DNA of 64,000 nt. It comes from Mesorhizobium sp. B2-3-12 (GTDB lineage Bacteria > Pseudomonadota > Alphaproteobacteria > Rhizobiales > Rhizobiaceae). The position numbers and the translations under genes are program-made. Location: NCBI RefSeq assembly GCF_006442205.1, contig NZ_VFVR01000001.1, forward strand, positions 62,001 through 126,000, given 5' to 3'. The stretch's first letter is position 1. Each line of letters opens with the position of its first letter. Under the pieces are notes generated by a model, which saw nothing but the letters and a program-made list of their open reading frames with translations, was not told the DNA's origin and made no database searches. Below, in pieces: positions 55,572 through 64,000 of this stretch.

Positions 55572-57464
55572 ATGCGCAATTTCTGGGGGCTCATGCGAGC
55601 CTACTGGGTTTCGGACCGCTGGAAGGAAGCCTGGACGCTGACGCTGGTGATCGCGCTGCTCACCGCGCTGTCCAGCAAGGCAAGCGTGTGGTTCGCCATG
55701 GCTTCGGGCGAATTGGTGAATTCCATCGCCTTCCTGCACGACGCCGCCAACACTCGCCCGCTTGAGACAATCCTGACCAACGCCGGCATATTGGTGCTGC
55801 TGGTCCTGCTCAAGGACGCCGGCTTTACCGGTATACGCAATCTTGTCTCGGCAACCTTGCACCGCAAATGGCGTGGTTGGCTGAACGACCAATTCAACCA
55901 GGCCTTGCTCGACGGCAACCATACACATTTTCACGCCCAGCATGGTTCCGTGGACGGCGGCATCGTTGCGCCCGACAATGTTGACCAGCGCATCCAGGAA
56001 TCGATCAAGGACATGACCGGCGGCGCGATCGGGCTCGCCATGGGCGTGCTGGGTCTCGCGACATCGCTCTACTTTATCGGCCAGAACCTGCTGCAGTCGT
56101 CGGTCGAGGTCAAAGGTCTAGAGTTCCTTGGCAGCTATGGCAGCGCTGTTCTCGCCCTTCTCGCGGTTGCCATCTACGTTCCCCTCAACACCTGGATCGC
56201 CGTCAAGCTCGGCAGCCTGCTGGAACGTCTCAATATTCGCATGCAGAAGGCCGAGGGAAGCTATCGCAGCGAACTGACGACGTTCCTGCGCCGCAGCTTC
56301 CATGTCGCCGCCTCGCATGGCGAGGGCGTGCAGAAGAGGATGCACGACCGGCTCTATGTCGACATCGATCGCACCTGGGGGCGGCTGAATGTGGTCAACA
56401 CCAGCTACATGTCGTTCGAGCTGATCTACAATTTCGTCGGCGCCCGTATTGTCGCCTATGCTCCAGGCTTGGTGCCGTTCATCCACAGCCGCCTGGACTA
56501 TAAAGGCTACATCACCGGCTCCGAAATGGTCGCCCAGCTCATCAGCCAGTGTTCTTGGTTCATCCATGTGATGCCCGCCATCGCCACGCTGCGCGCCAAC
56601 AGCCAGCGTGTGACGGAGCTCGCCAACGCGATCGAGAACGTCCAGCACCCGCAGGAGTTCTACAGCCAGAGCGGCCGCTCCGATTTCCAATACGCCAGTC
56701 AGAATCCGGTGTTCGGCCTGACCATCCAGAAGCTGGAGCTGGCGCATCAGGGCGAGGATGCGACGCCATTCCTCAGTTCGGCCAATCTGCGCTTCCGGCG
56801 CGGTGAATGGACCTTCCTGAAAGGCGAATCAGGTTGCGGCAAGACCTCGCTGATCAAGGCGATCAACGGCTTGTGGCCCTATGGCCGCGGCACCATCGTC
56901 TTCCCCGAGGGCGTCAAGAGTTTTTATGCCGCCCAGGAGGTCAAGCTGCCGCAGGTATCTCTGAAGCAGCTGGTTTGCCTGCCAGGCTCCGAAGGCGACC
57001 ATGGCGATGCCCAGGTCGCGGCCGCGCTGCACAAGGCCGGCCTCGGCGATTTCATCGAACACATGGCCAATGAAAGCCGCGAGGGCAAGAGCTGGGATCA
57101 GGTCCTGTCGGGTGGCCAGAAGCAGAAGCTGGTGGTGGCTCGTATCATCCTGCAGCAACCGGGGTTGCTGTTCCTCGACGAGGCGACCGGCGCTCTCGAC
57201 CCTGACGGCAAGATTGCCTTCCATCAGGCCATCAAGGACAATTGCCCCGATGTCACCGTTATCAGCGTCATGCACGAAGCCGTGGCGCCGAGATCGGCTG
57301 CCGGGACCGAGTTCTACCACTCGATGGTTCTGATCGCCGACGGCGTCGCCACCAAGAAGCCGCTTACCCCGACCCTGCCCCTCGAACTCACCACGATTCT
57401 GGCTCAGCCCAGGCCGATCGAGGACAAATGGACGCGTTTCTCACGCCGGCTGAAGCAGAAATAA
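55572..57464 (+). CDS. SbmA/YddA-type ABC transporter (permease fused to ATPase)
   Basis: 630 residues: N-terminal ABC-membrane-2/SbmA-BacA-like domain with five to six helices (about 20-370) containing HRKWRGWLNDQFNQALL and NVDQRIQESIKDM, then the ATPase domain (about 405-620) with Walker A LKGESGCGKTS, signature LSGGQKQKLVVARI and Walker B LLFLDEATGAL. ATG 55572 (MRNFWGLMRAYW) is used; an in-frame TTG upstream is not. SbmA/BacA proteins import peptides and are relevant to rhizobial symbiosis, but YddA-like members are uncharacterised. Confidence 0.9.
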   Translation: MRNFWGLMRAYWVSDRWKEAWTLTLVIALLTALSSKASVWFAMASGELVNSIAFLHDAANTRPLETILTNAGILVLLVLLKDAGFTGIRNLVSATLHRKWRGWLNDQFNQALLDGNHTHFHAQHGSVDGGIVAPDNVDQRIQESIKDMTGGAIGLAMGVLGLATSLYFIGQNLLQSSVEVKGLEFLGSYGSAVLALLAVAIYVPLNTWIAVKLGSLLERLNIRMQKAEGSYRSELTTFLRRSFHVAASHGEGVQKRMHDRLYVDIDRTWGRLNVVNTSYMSFELIYNFVGARIVAYAPGLVPFIHSRLDYKGYITGSEMVAQLISQCSWFIHVMPAIATLRANSQRVTELANAIENVQHPQEFYSQSGRSDFQYASQNPVFGLTIQKLELAHQGEDATPFLSSANLRFRRGEWTFLKGESGCGKTSLIKAINGLWPYGRGTIVFPEGVKSFYAAQEVKLPQVSLKQLVCLPGSEGDHGDAQVAAALHKAGLGDFIEHMANESREGKSWDQVLSGGQKQKLVVARIILQQPGLLFLDEATGALDPDGKIAFHQAIKDNCPDVTVISVMHEAVAPRSAAGTEFYHSMVLIADGVATKKPLTPTLPLELTTILAQPRPIEDKWTRFSRRLKQK

Positions 57465-57560
57465 CGCTGATGGCACCGGGACATGCCGCGTCAAGCGGCG
57501 GACGCTGATCACAGTCTCGCGATCAGGTTCGTTCGGCACTGTTTTCCGTCCTCACAGCGA

Positions 57561-57588
57561 TTGACTCGGCAAGGCGCGCTCCTATGTT
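57561..57588 (+). promoter_or_regulatory. Likely mgtE promoter
   Basis: TTGACT (57561-57566), 16 bases, TATGTT (57583-57588). Transcription would start near 57595 and give a leader of about 140 nt before mgtE. Confidence 0.5.
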
Positions 57589-57701
57589 GCGCCGGCTTGC
57601 AGCCATTCAAAAAGCGAACTCGCAAGCAGAAAGGTCACCGCGCCATGCCTGGCGACAGTCACAGTCGAACGCAACCGCCGTCCGCCTAGACGTGACCTGA
57701 C

Positions 57702-57737
57702 TGGTTCATGTCCTGCCGGACGGCAAGGAGTGAACCA
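57702..57737 (+). promoter_or_regulatory. Hairpin sequestering the mgtE ribosome-binding site
   Basis: Lower stem TGGTTCA (57702-57708) / TGAACCA (57731-57737), upper stem TCCTGCC (57711-57717) / GGC-a-AGGA (57722-57729) with loop GGAC. The SD AAGGAG (57725-57730) is inside the helix and the first base of the ATG (57737) closes it. Such a structure would block initiation until opened; the trigger (Mg, a protein, a small RNA) is unknown. Confidence 0.6.
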
Positions 57738-59101
57738 TGAACGAATTTTTCCCCGTGGCGGACGACGAGGCCGTCGCCATCGCCCGCATCCTTGCCAACG
57801 ACCACGTCGCCGACGTTGTCGAGGCCCTCAATCATGAATCGCGTGAAACCGCGACGGAGCTGCTTTGCGCCGTACCTTTCGAGCGGCTGGTCGAGATTTT
57901 CGACCAGCCGGAACTGGAAGGCGCATCCGAACTGGCTGAGGCCCTGCCCCGCGCCAAGGCGAGCAAGCTCATCACCGCCATGTCCGTTGACCGCGCGGCC
58001 GACATTCTGCGCGAGCTCGACGAGCCGGCACGCTCCGAGCTGCTCGGCGCATTGGCCCCGCCGCTGCGCGCGACGCTGCTTTCCATTCTGGGCTATCCCG
58101 AAGGCAGCGCCGCCTCGATCATGACGACCGAGTTCGTGAGCGTTCCCTCGGACTGGACCGTCGGGCGTACGCTCGACTACATCCGCAAGGTCGAGCGCAC
58201 GCGTGAGACCGTCTATGCGATCTACATCGTCGATCCGCGAACACACCTCCTGGTGCGGTCGACCGGCTTGCGCCGGCTCATCACCGGGGAGCCGGACGAC
58301 CCGATCTTGTCGGTGGCGCCCGACCACGTGCCTGTGACGGTCACCCCGCTGACCGATCGCGAGACCCTGGCGCAGACGATCTCCAAATACGATCTGCTCG
58401 CCGTCCCGGTCGTCGACCACGGCAAGATCCTCGGCATCGTCACCATCGACGACATCATCGACACGATGATCGAGGAGACGACGGAAGACGTGCATCGCTT
58501 CGGCGGCATGGAGGCCCTTGACGAGCCATATATGAAGATGAGCTTCCTCGCCATGATCAAGAAGCGTGGCGGCTGGCTCTGCGCGCTGTTCATCAGCGAA
58601 ATGCTGACGGCCAATGCGATGCAAAGCTATGAGGGCGAGCTGGAGAAAGCGATCGTGCTGACGCTGTTCATCCCGCTGATCATGAGCTCCGGCGGCAATT
58701 CAGGCTCACAGGCGACGTCGCTGGTCATCCGCGCGCTGGCGTTGCGCGAGATCGGGCTTCGCGACTGGTGGCGGGTGGCCTTGCGTGAACTGCCGACCGG
58801 TCTCGTGCTCGGCGCCATGCTCGGCGTGGTCGGCGTCTGCCGCATCGCGCTCTGGCAGTATATGGGCTTCTATAACTATGGCCCGCACTGGCCGCTGATT
58901 GCCGCGACGGTTGGTGCCGCGCTGGTCGGCATCGTCACCTTCGGCTCGCTATCGGGGTCGATGCTGCCTTTCGCCCTGAAACGGATCGGTTTCGATCCGG
59001 CCAGCGCATCGGCGCCGTTCGTGGCCACGCTTGTCGATGTCACCGGGCTGGTGATCTATTTCTCGGTGGCGCTGGTCATCCTGCGCGGAACACTACTGTA
59101 A
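57737..59101 (+). CDS. mgtE: Magnesium transporter MgtE
   Basis: 454-residue Mg2+ channel. MgtE N-domain (about 1-120, LANDHVADVVEAL...RAADILRELDEPARSELLGALAP), two CBS domains (about 125-250, MTTEFVSVPSDWTVG and LLAVPVVDHGKILGIVTIDDIIDTM), and five transmembrane helices (about 275-454) with the SSGGNSGSQATSLVIRALALREIG pore-helix motif. Cytosolic Mg closes the channel through the N and CBS domains. The ribosome-binding site lies in a hairpin, described separately. Confidence 0.95.
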   Translation: MNEFFPVADDEAVAIARILANDHVADVVEALNHESRETATELLCAVPFERLVEIFDQPELEGASELAEALPRAKASKLITAMSVDRAADILRELDEPARSELLGALAPPLRATLLSILGYPEGSAASIMTTEFVSVPSDWTVGRTLDYIRKVERTRETVYAIYIVDPRTHLLVRSTGLRRLITGEPDDPILSVAPDHVPVTVTPLTDRETLAQTISKYDLLAVPVVDHGKILGIVTIDDIIDTMIEETTEDVHRFGGMEALDEPYMKMSFLAMIKKRGGWLCALFISEMLTANAMQSYEGELEKAIVLTLFIPLIMSSGGNSGSQATSLVIRALALREIGLRDWWRVALRELPTGLVLGAMLGVVGVCRIALWQYMGFYNYGPHWPLIAATVGAALVGIVTFGSLSGSMLPFALKRIGFDPASASAPFVATLVDVTGLVIYFSVALVILRGTLL

Positions 59102-59112
59102 CGACAGTTCGA

Positions 59113-59144
59113 CTGCCGCCGCCGGCCATGGCTGGCGGCGGCAG
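59113..59144. terminator. Possible convergent terminator hairpin after mgtE and gor
   Basis: Perfect 11-bp stem CTGCCGCCGCC / GGCGGCGGCAG with a 10-base loop in the 49-base gap between the convergent mgtE and gor genes. There is no T-run, so it is either a weak terminator or an mRNA-end stabiliser. Confidence 0.45.
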
Positions 59145-59150
59145 GCGACA

Positions 59151-60542
59151 TCAGATGCGCTCGCCGTCCTTCACCCGATAGGTCGGCTTGTACATGGTAA
59201 CCAGTTCCTCGGCCGCGGTCGGGTGCACGGCCATCGTGCGATCGAAATCATCCTTGGTCAGACCCGCCTTCAGCGGAATACCGAGCAACTGCGCCATTTC
59301 GCCGGCATCCGGACCCAATATGTGCGCGCCGAGAACCTTGCGCGAAGCGCCGTCGACGACCAGCTTTATCAGCATCTTTTCGTCACGGCCCGACAGCGTG
59401 TGCCGCATCGGCCGGAAGCTGGCGCGGTAGATTTCGATATCGGCGAAGCGTTTGACGGCGTCGTCCTCCGACAGGCCCACCGTGCCGATTTCCGGTTGCG
59501 AGAAAACGGCGGTCGCGATCGTATCATGGTCGGGCGCGGTCGGATTGTTCTTGAATACCGTTTCAACGAAGCACATGGCTTCGTGAATCGCCACCGGCGT
59601 CAGCTGCACCCGGTTGGTGACATCGCCGATCGCCCAGATGTTGTCGATGTTGGTGCGGGAATACCGGTCGACCTTGATCGCGCCGGTCGCGGTGACCATT
59701 TCGATGCCTATGCCTTCCAGGCCCATATTCTCGGTGTTGGGAATGCGGCCGATGGCGAGCATCGCCTGGTCTACCGTCAGCACCTGATCCCCGGTGATCC
59801 GCACGTCGAGCCGTCCGTCCGGCCGCTTGCTGACCGATTCTGAGACGGCATGGCAAAGGATCTTGATCCCCTTCTTCTCCATCGTCTCATGCAGCGTGCG
59901 CCGCAGGTCCATGTCGAAGCGGCTGAGAATCTCCTTGCCGCGATAGACCAGCGTGGTGTCGACGCCGAGGCCATGGAAGATGTTGGCGAACTCGACCGCG
60001 ATATAGCCGCCGCCTTCGATCATGATCGCCTTTGGCAGTTCCTTGAGGTCGAAGGCCTCATTGGAAAAGATGCAGTGTTCGTGGCCGGGCAGTGCCGGAT
60101 GCGCCGCCGGGCGGCCGCCCGTGGCGATCAGGATCTGATCGGCGGTGAGGGTGCGGTCCTCGCCCAGGAGATGCACCACGTGCGGGTCGACGATCATCGC
60201 TCGCGAATGAAAGGTCTCGCCGCCCGAGCCCTCGACATTCTTCTTGTAGATCGCTTCCAGCCGGCTGATCTCGCGGTCCTTGTTGGCGACCAGTGTCTGC
60301 CAGTCGAAACTGGCTTCCGGCACTGTCCAGCCATAGCCGGCGGCGTCAGCGAAATGCTCGGGAAACTGCGAGGCGTAGACGTAGAGTTTCTTCGGCACGC
60401 AACCCCTGATGACGCAGGTGCCACCGAAGCGGGATTCTTCGGCGATGCCGACGCGCTTGCCAAGCGTTGCCGCGACCCGCGCCGCCCTCACCCCGCCGGA
60501 GCCGCCGCCGATGACGAAGAGATCGTAGTCGTAACCGGCCAT
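59151..60542 (-). CDS. gor: Glutathione reductase
   Basis: 463-residue FAD disulfide reductase. FAD motif GGGSGGVRAARVAATLGKRV, redox active disulfide GGTCVIRGCVPKKL, NADPH-binding region GGGYIAVEFANIFHGLG, second FAD motif WAIGDVT and the C-terminal HPTAAEE with the catalytic His/Glu. The CVIRGC form and HPTAAEE distinguish it from lipoamide dehydrogenase. Start MAGYDYDLF at 60542; the frame upstream has no similarity. Confidence 0.93.
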   Translation of the reverse strand: MAGYDYDLFVIGGGSGGVRAARVAATLGKRVGIAEESRFGGTCVIRGCVPKKLYVYASQFPEHFADAAGYGWTVPEASFDWQTLVANKDREISRLEAIYKKNVEGSGGETFHSRAMIVDPHVVHLLGEDRTLTADQILIATGGRPAAHPALPGHEHCIFSNEAFDLKELPKAIMIEGGGYIAVEFANIFHGLGVDTTLVYRGKEILSRFDMDLRRTLHETMEKKGIKILCHAVSESVSKRPDGRLDVRITGDQVLTVDQAMLAIGRIPNTENMGLEGIGIEMVTATGAIKVDRYSRTNIDNIWAIGDVTNRVQLTPVAIHEAMCFVETVFKNNPTAPDHDTIATAVFSQPEIGTVGLSEDDAVKRFADIEIYRASFRPMRHTLSGRDEKMLIKLVVDGASRKVLGAHILGPDAGEMAQLLGIPLKAGLTKDDFDRTMAVHPTAAEELVTMYKPTYRVKDGERI

Positions 60543-60593
60543 GAACGGCTCCTTGAACGTCTGAAAATGTGAGTGACAGGTAGGCCGCAAACC

Positions 60594-60624
60594 ATCAAAA
60601 GAAAAGCCCGGACAAGCCGGGCTT
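60594..60624 (-). terminator. Terminator after the DUF2059 gene
   Basis: AAGCCCGG / CCGGGCTT stem with a 5-base loop; on the minus strand it is followed by TTCTTTTGAT. It lies 35 bases after the DUF2059 stop and ahead of gor. Confidence 0.75.
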
Positions 60625-60658
60625 CATGGATGGCCGCAAGACCATTGGCAGATCAGGA

Positions 60659-61273
60659 TCAGTTCTGCGTGCCGTCCGCGGGGGCCGAACCATCCGCCGG
60701 AGCAGACCCGTCGGCGGGTGCTGCGCCATCCGCCGGAGCCGCACCATCCGCGGGTGCGGCTGGCGCCTTTGCTTTCGCCGCCGCCGCCAGCGTCTCGCCA
60801 ACTTGCTGGGCGAGATCGCGCGCCACGCCGTTTTGCCAGATGTCGGCCGCCTTGACGAGGTCGCGCGTCACGGCCGGGCCGCTGTCGAGCAGCTTCTTGC
60901 CGGACTCGGAGCTGTAGAAGGTCGCGATGTCGGTGAGTTCCTTTTCGGAAAACACTTTCGCATAGGCAAGAGCCGCTTCCTTCTCGAGATCCGCGCGGCG
61001 CGAGGCCATAGCCAACGCCTTCTCGTTGATCGTCTTGCCGATCAGCTCCTGCATATCAGGGTTCTTCTGGATGAGCTGCGATTCCAGCGCGGCCGCAGCT
61101 TGCGGCAAAATGTTGTCGAACGGGTCGGTCGCATGGATCGCCGTGACCGCCGCCCGGGCCGCCTTCAGGTGCGATTCCGTGACGTCCTGCGAAAACGCCG
61201 GCGAAGAGAAAGCAAGGACGGCTGAAGCCGCCAGAACGGCGCAAAGGCTGCGAACCCGGTTATGCAACATCAT
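60659..61273 (-). CDS. Exported DUF2059 protein with an APADG repeat tail
   Basis: 204 residues. Signal peptide ([19 protein letters not shown]), then a DUF2059 helical domain (about 30-160) with [31 protein letters not shown] and [30 protein letters not shown]. The C-terminus is a low-complexity tail of five APADG[A/S] repeats. DUF2059 is common in periplasmic proteins of alphaproteobacteria with no assigned function. It overlaps rpiA by 14 bases at its 5' end, so the two are cotranscribed. Confidence 0.88.
   Translation of the reverse strand: MMLHNRVRSLCAVLAASAVLAFSSPAFSQDVTESHLKAARAAVTAIHATDPFDNILPQAAAALESQLIQKNPDMQELIGKTINEKALAMASRRADLEKEAALAYAKVFSEKELTDIATFYSSESGKKLLDSGPAVTRDLVKAADIWQNGVARDLAQQVGETLAAAAKAKAPAAPADGAAPADGAAPADGSAPADGSAPADGTQN
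60671..60757 (-). repeat. 18-bp tandem repeat coding for APADG[A/S]
   Basis: Four to five copies of an 18-bp unit encoding APADGA or APADGS at the end of the DUF2059 gene. The copies are near identical at the DNA level, so copy number may vary between strains. Confidence 0.75.
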
Positions 61274-61991
61274 GATCGGTAGAACTCCCTGGTTTTCGGG
61301 CGGCATGGACGGCCTGGATGCCGTCGCCGCCGGCGATGATGGCCACTGACGCCAGCCCGATGAAAAGACCATGCTCGACCACGCCAGGAATGGCATGGAG
61401 AGCATTCGAAAGCGCTCTTGTATCCGGAATGCGGCCAAAAGATGCATCGAGGATAAAATGGCCGCCGTCTGTAACAAAAGGCTGGCCTCCCGTCATCCTC
61501 AATGTCACCGGGCCGGAAAGGCCGAGGTTTTCAGCCGCCACGGCCACGGCGATCTCGGTCGCGCGCAGGCCGAACTGGTTGACTTCTATGGGGAGGGGAA
61601 ACCGGCCGAGTGTCTCGACCATCTTCGATCGATCCGCGATGACGATCATGCGCTGCGAAGCCGCGGCCACGATCTTTTCGCGCAGCAGCGCACCGCCGCC
61701 GCCCTTGATCAATGTCAGCTCCGGGTCGACCTCGTCGGCGCCGTCGACGGTCAGATCGAGTTCGGGCGTTTCCTCCAGCGTCGACAACGGCACGCCGAGT
61801 TCGCGGCACAGCGCCGCGGTGCGTTCCGAGGTCGGCACGCCGATGACCCTCATGCCGCTGGCGACCTTGTCGGCGAGCAGCCGCACGAACTCTTCCGCCG
61901 TTGTGCCGGTGCCGATGCCGAGGCGCATGCCGTCGGTGACATGGGCAAGGGCCGCGCGCGCGGCCTCGACCTTCAATTGCCTTGCATCCAT
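61260..61991 (-). CDS. rpiA: Ribose-5-phosphate isomerase A
   Basis: 243 residues interconverting ribose-5-P and ribulose-5-[55 protein letters not shown] and the Asp/Glu/Lys active-site residues in these motifs are the RpiA signature. ATG 61991 ([15 protein letters not shown]). It precedes the DUF2059 gene with a 14-base overlap and is divergent from gph. Confidence 0.95.
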   Translation of the reverse strand: MDARQLKVEAARAALAHVTDGMRLGIGTGTTAEEFVRLLADKVASGMRVIGVPTSERTAALCRELGVPLSTLEETPELDLTVDGADEVDPELTLIKGGGGALLREKIVAAASQRMIVIADRSKMVETLGRFPLPIEVNQFGLRATEIAVAVAAENLGLSGPVTLRMTGGQPFVTDGGHFILDASFGRIPDTRALSNALHAIPGVVEHGLFIGLASVAIIAGGDGIQAVHAARKPGSSTDHDVA

Positions 61992-62155
61992 GCCGCTTGC
62001 TGCCCCGGGAAACTGGTGTTTGGGCTCCTAGCATTTTTGCCGGGCGGGTCAAAGCCCTTGAGCACGGGGCCTTGACCATCCGTCCACCAATGCTTGCCTA
62101 GACGGCCCACAGCCGCTATCGCGTCCGAACAGCAAAATCCGCATAGGAACAGACA

Positions 62156-62839
62156 ATGACCCGACCGATCATCGTGTTCGACCTCGATGGAACGCTGATC
62201 GACACGGCGCCGGACCTGCTCGACAGTCTCAACCACAGCCTTGCCGCCAGCGAACTCGCGGCCGTCGACGAGGCCGGTTTCAAGCGCTTCGTCGGCCATG
62301 GCGGCCGCGTCATGATCGAACGGGCGCACAACGCCCAGCAACGATCCCTCGACGTCGCGGAGCACGACCGGCTGCTGAAACTGTTCCTCGATCACTACAC
62401 CCTCAACATTCCTGGCAAGTCGCGCCCCTACCCCGGCGTGATCGAGGCGATCGCCCGCTTCGAGAAGGCCGGCTATCTCCTGGCTGTCTGCACCAACAAA
62501 TACGAAGCCAATTCGCTGGCGCTGATCGAGGCGCTCGGCCTGACCAGGCATTTCGCGGCAATTGCCGGACAGGACACGTTCGCGTTCCGCAAACCCGATC
62601 CGCGCCATCTGATCGAAACCATCAAACTCGCTGGCGGCGATCCGCATCGCGCCGTGATGGTCGGTGATTCGCAGACCGACATCGACACGGCGAAGGCCGC
62701 CGGCATTCCTGTCGTGGCTGTCGATTTCGGCTACACCGACCGGCACGTGCGCGAGTTCGAACCCTCGGTCGTGATCTCGCATTTCGATTCGCTGACGGTG
62801 GAACTCGCGGACAGACTGATCGCTGCCTCGGCCCAATAA
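62156..62839 (+). CDS. gph: Phosphoglycolate phosphatase
   Basis: 227-residue HAD hydrolase. Motif I IVFDLDGTLIDTAPDL with the two catalytic Asp, motif II CTNKYE, motif III lysine in FRKPDPRH and motif IV MVGDSQTDIDTAKAA. The C1/C2 cap resembles Gph, which removes phosphoglycolate from DNA-repair or oxygenation reactions; related sugar phosphatases cannot be excluded. GGAACAGACA before the ATG is a moderate SD. Confidence 0.9.
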   Translation: MTRPIIVFDLDGTLIDTAPDLLDSLNHSLAASELAAVDEAGFKRFVGHGGRVMIERAHNAQQRSLDVAEHDRLLKLFLDHYTLNIPGKSRPYPGVIEAIARFEKAGYLLAVCTNKYEANSLALIEALGLTRHFAAIAGQDTFAFRKPDPRHLIETIKLAGGDPHRAVMVGDSQTDIDTAKAAGIPVVAVDFGYTDRHVREFEPSVVISHFDSLTVELADRLIAASAQ

Positions 62840-62903
62840 CGACCGCGCCCGAACAGTCTTCAAATCAGCGGATCCAATCGCTCAAAGATCGCCAGGGATC
62901 GCC

Positions 62904-62932
62904 TTGACTTAATCGGTATGCCTCCCTTATAT
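62904..62932 (+). promoter_or_regulatory. Sigma-70-type promoter of tRNA-Val
   Basis: TTGACT (62904-62909), 17-base spacer, TTATAT (62927-62932), 30 bases before the tRNA 5' end. A near-consensus housekeeping promoter. Confidence 0.8.
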
Positions 62933-62962
62933 CGCGGCTCGCTTGGCCTTCGGGCAACGAGC

Positions 62963-63037
62963 GGGCGATTAGCTCAGCGGGAGAGCACACCCTTCACACG
63001 GGTGGGGTCGCAGGTTCAATCCCTGCATCGCCCACCA
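62963..63037 (+). tRNA. tRNA-Val (anticodon CAC)
   Basis: 75 nt with encoded CCA. Acceptor GGGCGAT pairs with ATCGCCC, D-arm GCTCAGCGGGAGAGC, anticodon arm CACCC-TTCACAC-GGGTG with CAC, T-arm GCAGGTTCAATCCCTGC. Reads GUG. A T-run (TTTTTC) directly after the CCA probably terminates the transcript. Confidence 0.97.
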
Positions 63038-63239
63038 TTTTTCTTCTGATTTTACGACTTGTCCGGTTTCGAGAGCTTTCGCCGTTTCGGCTAGAAGCGC
63101 GTAACTGGCCATCCTCTCCGCTTGAAGCAGGAGCGTGGCATCGGCGCCGGTCGAGCCCGGTCCCTGGGCGGCTTCGCCCGTCAATTGATGCGGGGAACAT
63201 TTTCAGCTCTGTGGTGTTGGCCTGCGAAGGAGAACTGTT

Positions 63240-63461
63240 GTGATTAGACCTGACGCCATTTGGGCCCTGACAATCATCGGACCTGTCATTCTGGCTGCGA
63301 TAATCATCTATGCTCTGGTAAACCAGCGGAGGCTTTCGCGGCGTGCCAAGGTTCACCAGGACGAAGCGGTAAACAACCTCTATGACGACCCCAAAGGGCG
63401 CTCGTCACCGGCGGGCGACGTCCGGGCCGAGGAGGCGGAGGTTCGACCTCCTCAGAAATAG
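63240..63461 (+). CDS. Small single-pass membrane protein, unknown
   Basis: 73 residues from GTG 63240 with a strong SD (GAAGGAG 7 bases upstream). One N-terminal transmembrane helix (about 8-28, WALTIIGPVILAAIIIYALV) and then a polar cytoplasmic tail (NQRRLSRRAKVHQDEAVNNLYDD). Positive charges after the helix suggest the tail stays inside. No family is recognised; similar short proteins are common in rhizobia as I remember. Confidence 0.65.
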   Translation: MIRPDAIWALTIIGPVILAAIIIYALVNQRRLSRRAKVHQDEAVNNLYDDPKGRSSPAGDVRAEEAEVRPPQK

Positions 63462-63698
63462 GCTGCTTCCTCTTTTGCCGCCCCCTGGCGAGGCGGCGGG
63501 ATTCGCAAGCGGGCGCCCGGCGTCCATGCGATGGAGGCTTCGTGGAATGCGTCACCGCCTCAACCGCCGTGGATATCGGGAGCCGCATGGGCGGCGAAGG
63601 CTTGAACTTCATCCACCACAACCTGTCAGGTAATCTGCTTCCGTCGGAACAAACCGCAGCCATCGGGCGTTTCTTCTCGTTCAAATATGAGGGAAATC

Positions 63699-63956
63699 AT
63701 GTCCAGATTGGTTCTCGTGGCCGGCATGGCGCTTCTTTGCGGTGTCGGTTCGGCCTTTGCCGCCGATGACAAACCGCTGCCGCCCCCCAACGCCAAGAAG
63801 TTGTCTGAAATCCTCGCCAAGGTCGAGCAGCGCAACGGCTTCCGCTATGTCAAGGAAGTCGATTGGGAAGATGGCGCCTACACCATCACCTATTACACGG
63901 CGGACAAGGCGAAGGTCGAAATCACCTACGATCCCGTCACGGCCGAACCTAAATAA
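63699..63956 (+). CDS. Exported PepSY-like small protein
   Basis: 85 residues with signal peptide (LVLVAGMALLCGVGSAFA) followed by a short domain KKLSEILAKVEQRNGFRYVKEVDWEDGAYTITYYTADKAKVEITYDPVTAE, whose helix-plus-three-strand pattern resembles PepSY. PepSY domains act as inhibitors or sensors at the cell surface. GAGGGA lies 5 bases before ATG 63699; an ATG at 63687 in frame overlaps that SD. The upstream gap 63462-63698 shows no further gene. Confidence 0.8.
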   Translation: MSRLVLVAGMALLCGVGSAFAADDKPLPPPNAKKLSEILAKVEQRNGFRYVKEVDWEDGAYTITYYTADKAKVEITYDPVTAEPK

Positions 63957-64000
63957 GACGTAAGCGGACCGCCGGCACAACGCTTCGTTCCCTCGCGCTC

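Noticed and set aside
63304..63684. 126-codon minus-strand frame near the right end
   Set aside because: Pro/Arg-rich and antisense to the small membrane protein with a strong SD; no coding character.

Overview
The window is a chromosomal core segment of an alphaproteobacterium of the order Hyphomicrobiales (Rhizobiales), most likely Mesorhizobium or a close relative. The evidence is high GC, the dusB-ntrB-ntrC-ntrY-ntrX-dat-hfq-hflX order, a fused ispDF, a phosphatidylcholine synthase, an IalB-family protein, and the pdhC / lpdA / lipA / RatA-like cluster. I see no insertion sequence, prophage, integrase, CRISPR array or rRNA operon. Two tRNA genes are present (Ser-TGA and Val-CAC), each behind a recognisable sigma-70-type promoter.

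Layout. 1-5730 (+): the end of the pyruvate dehydrogenase operon (E2, a small membrane protein, a GDSL esterase, E3), a GlsB-type membrane protein, lipoyl synthase and a START-fold CoQ-binding/RatA-like protein; lipoyl synthase makes the cofactor that E2 carries. 5706-7441 (-): CinA-type amidase and IspDF. 7582-17705 (+): nitrogen-control block dusB-ntrBC-ntrYX, then D-amino-acid transaminase, hfq and hflX. 17759-19860 (-): mazG and an aromatic/aspartate-type aminotransferase. 19977-23764 (+): an atypical histidine phosphatase, an ECF sigma/anti-sigma pair, a Bax-inhibitor-1-like protein and an aldose-1-epimerase-like protein. 24107-33539 (-): agmatinase-like enzyme, DHFR-like protein, then MBL hydrolase / TatD / metG / holB / tmk in a tightly packed row, a DacF-like protein and RlpA. 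33809-39052: tRNA-Ser and an accessory stretch of small, partly degenerate genes, a putative small RNA, a sterol-desaturase-family enzyme, a hydrolase, DUF2161, DUF930 and a TerC-family protein. 39209-45330: rimO and a BMP-type (nucleoside-like) ABC importer. 45559-48895 (-): a coupled DUF2182-DUF1326-pcs unit plus quinone oxidoreductase. 49008-57464: UbiH-like hydroxylase, AEC transporter, hspQ, IalB-like protein, an orphan YejA-like binding protein, a DsbA-fold isomerase and an SbmA/YddA-like ABC transporter. 57737-63956: mgtE, gor, a DUF2059 protein, rpiA, gph, tRNA-Val and two small envelope proteins.

Most promising observations: (i) an mRNA hairpin that would bury the Shine-Dalgarno sequence and reach the start codon of mgtE; (ii) a compact three-hairpin small RNA candidate on the minus strand near 34.9 kb; (iii) overlapping stop/start codons linking two cysteine-rich proteins of unknown function (DUF2182, DUF1326) to phosphatidylcholine synthase; (iv) two enzyme-family members that have lost expected catalytic motifs (a DacF-like protein without KTG, a histidine phosphatase with CAG where RHG is expected); (v) a perfect-armed inverted repeat in front of dusB-ntrBC. 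Several small genes show probable frameshifts. All functions are assigned by reading motifs; no database search was possible.
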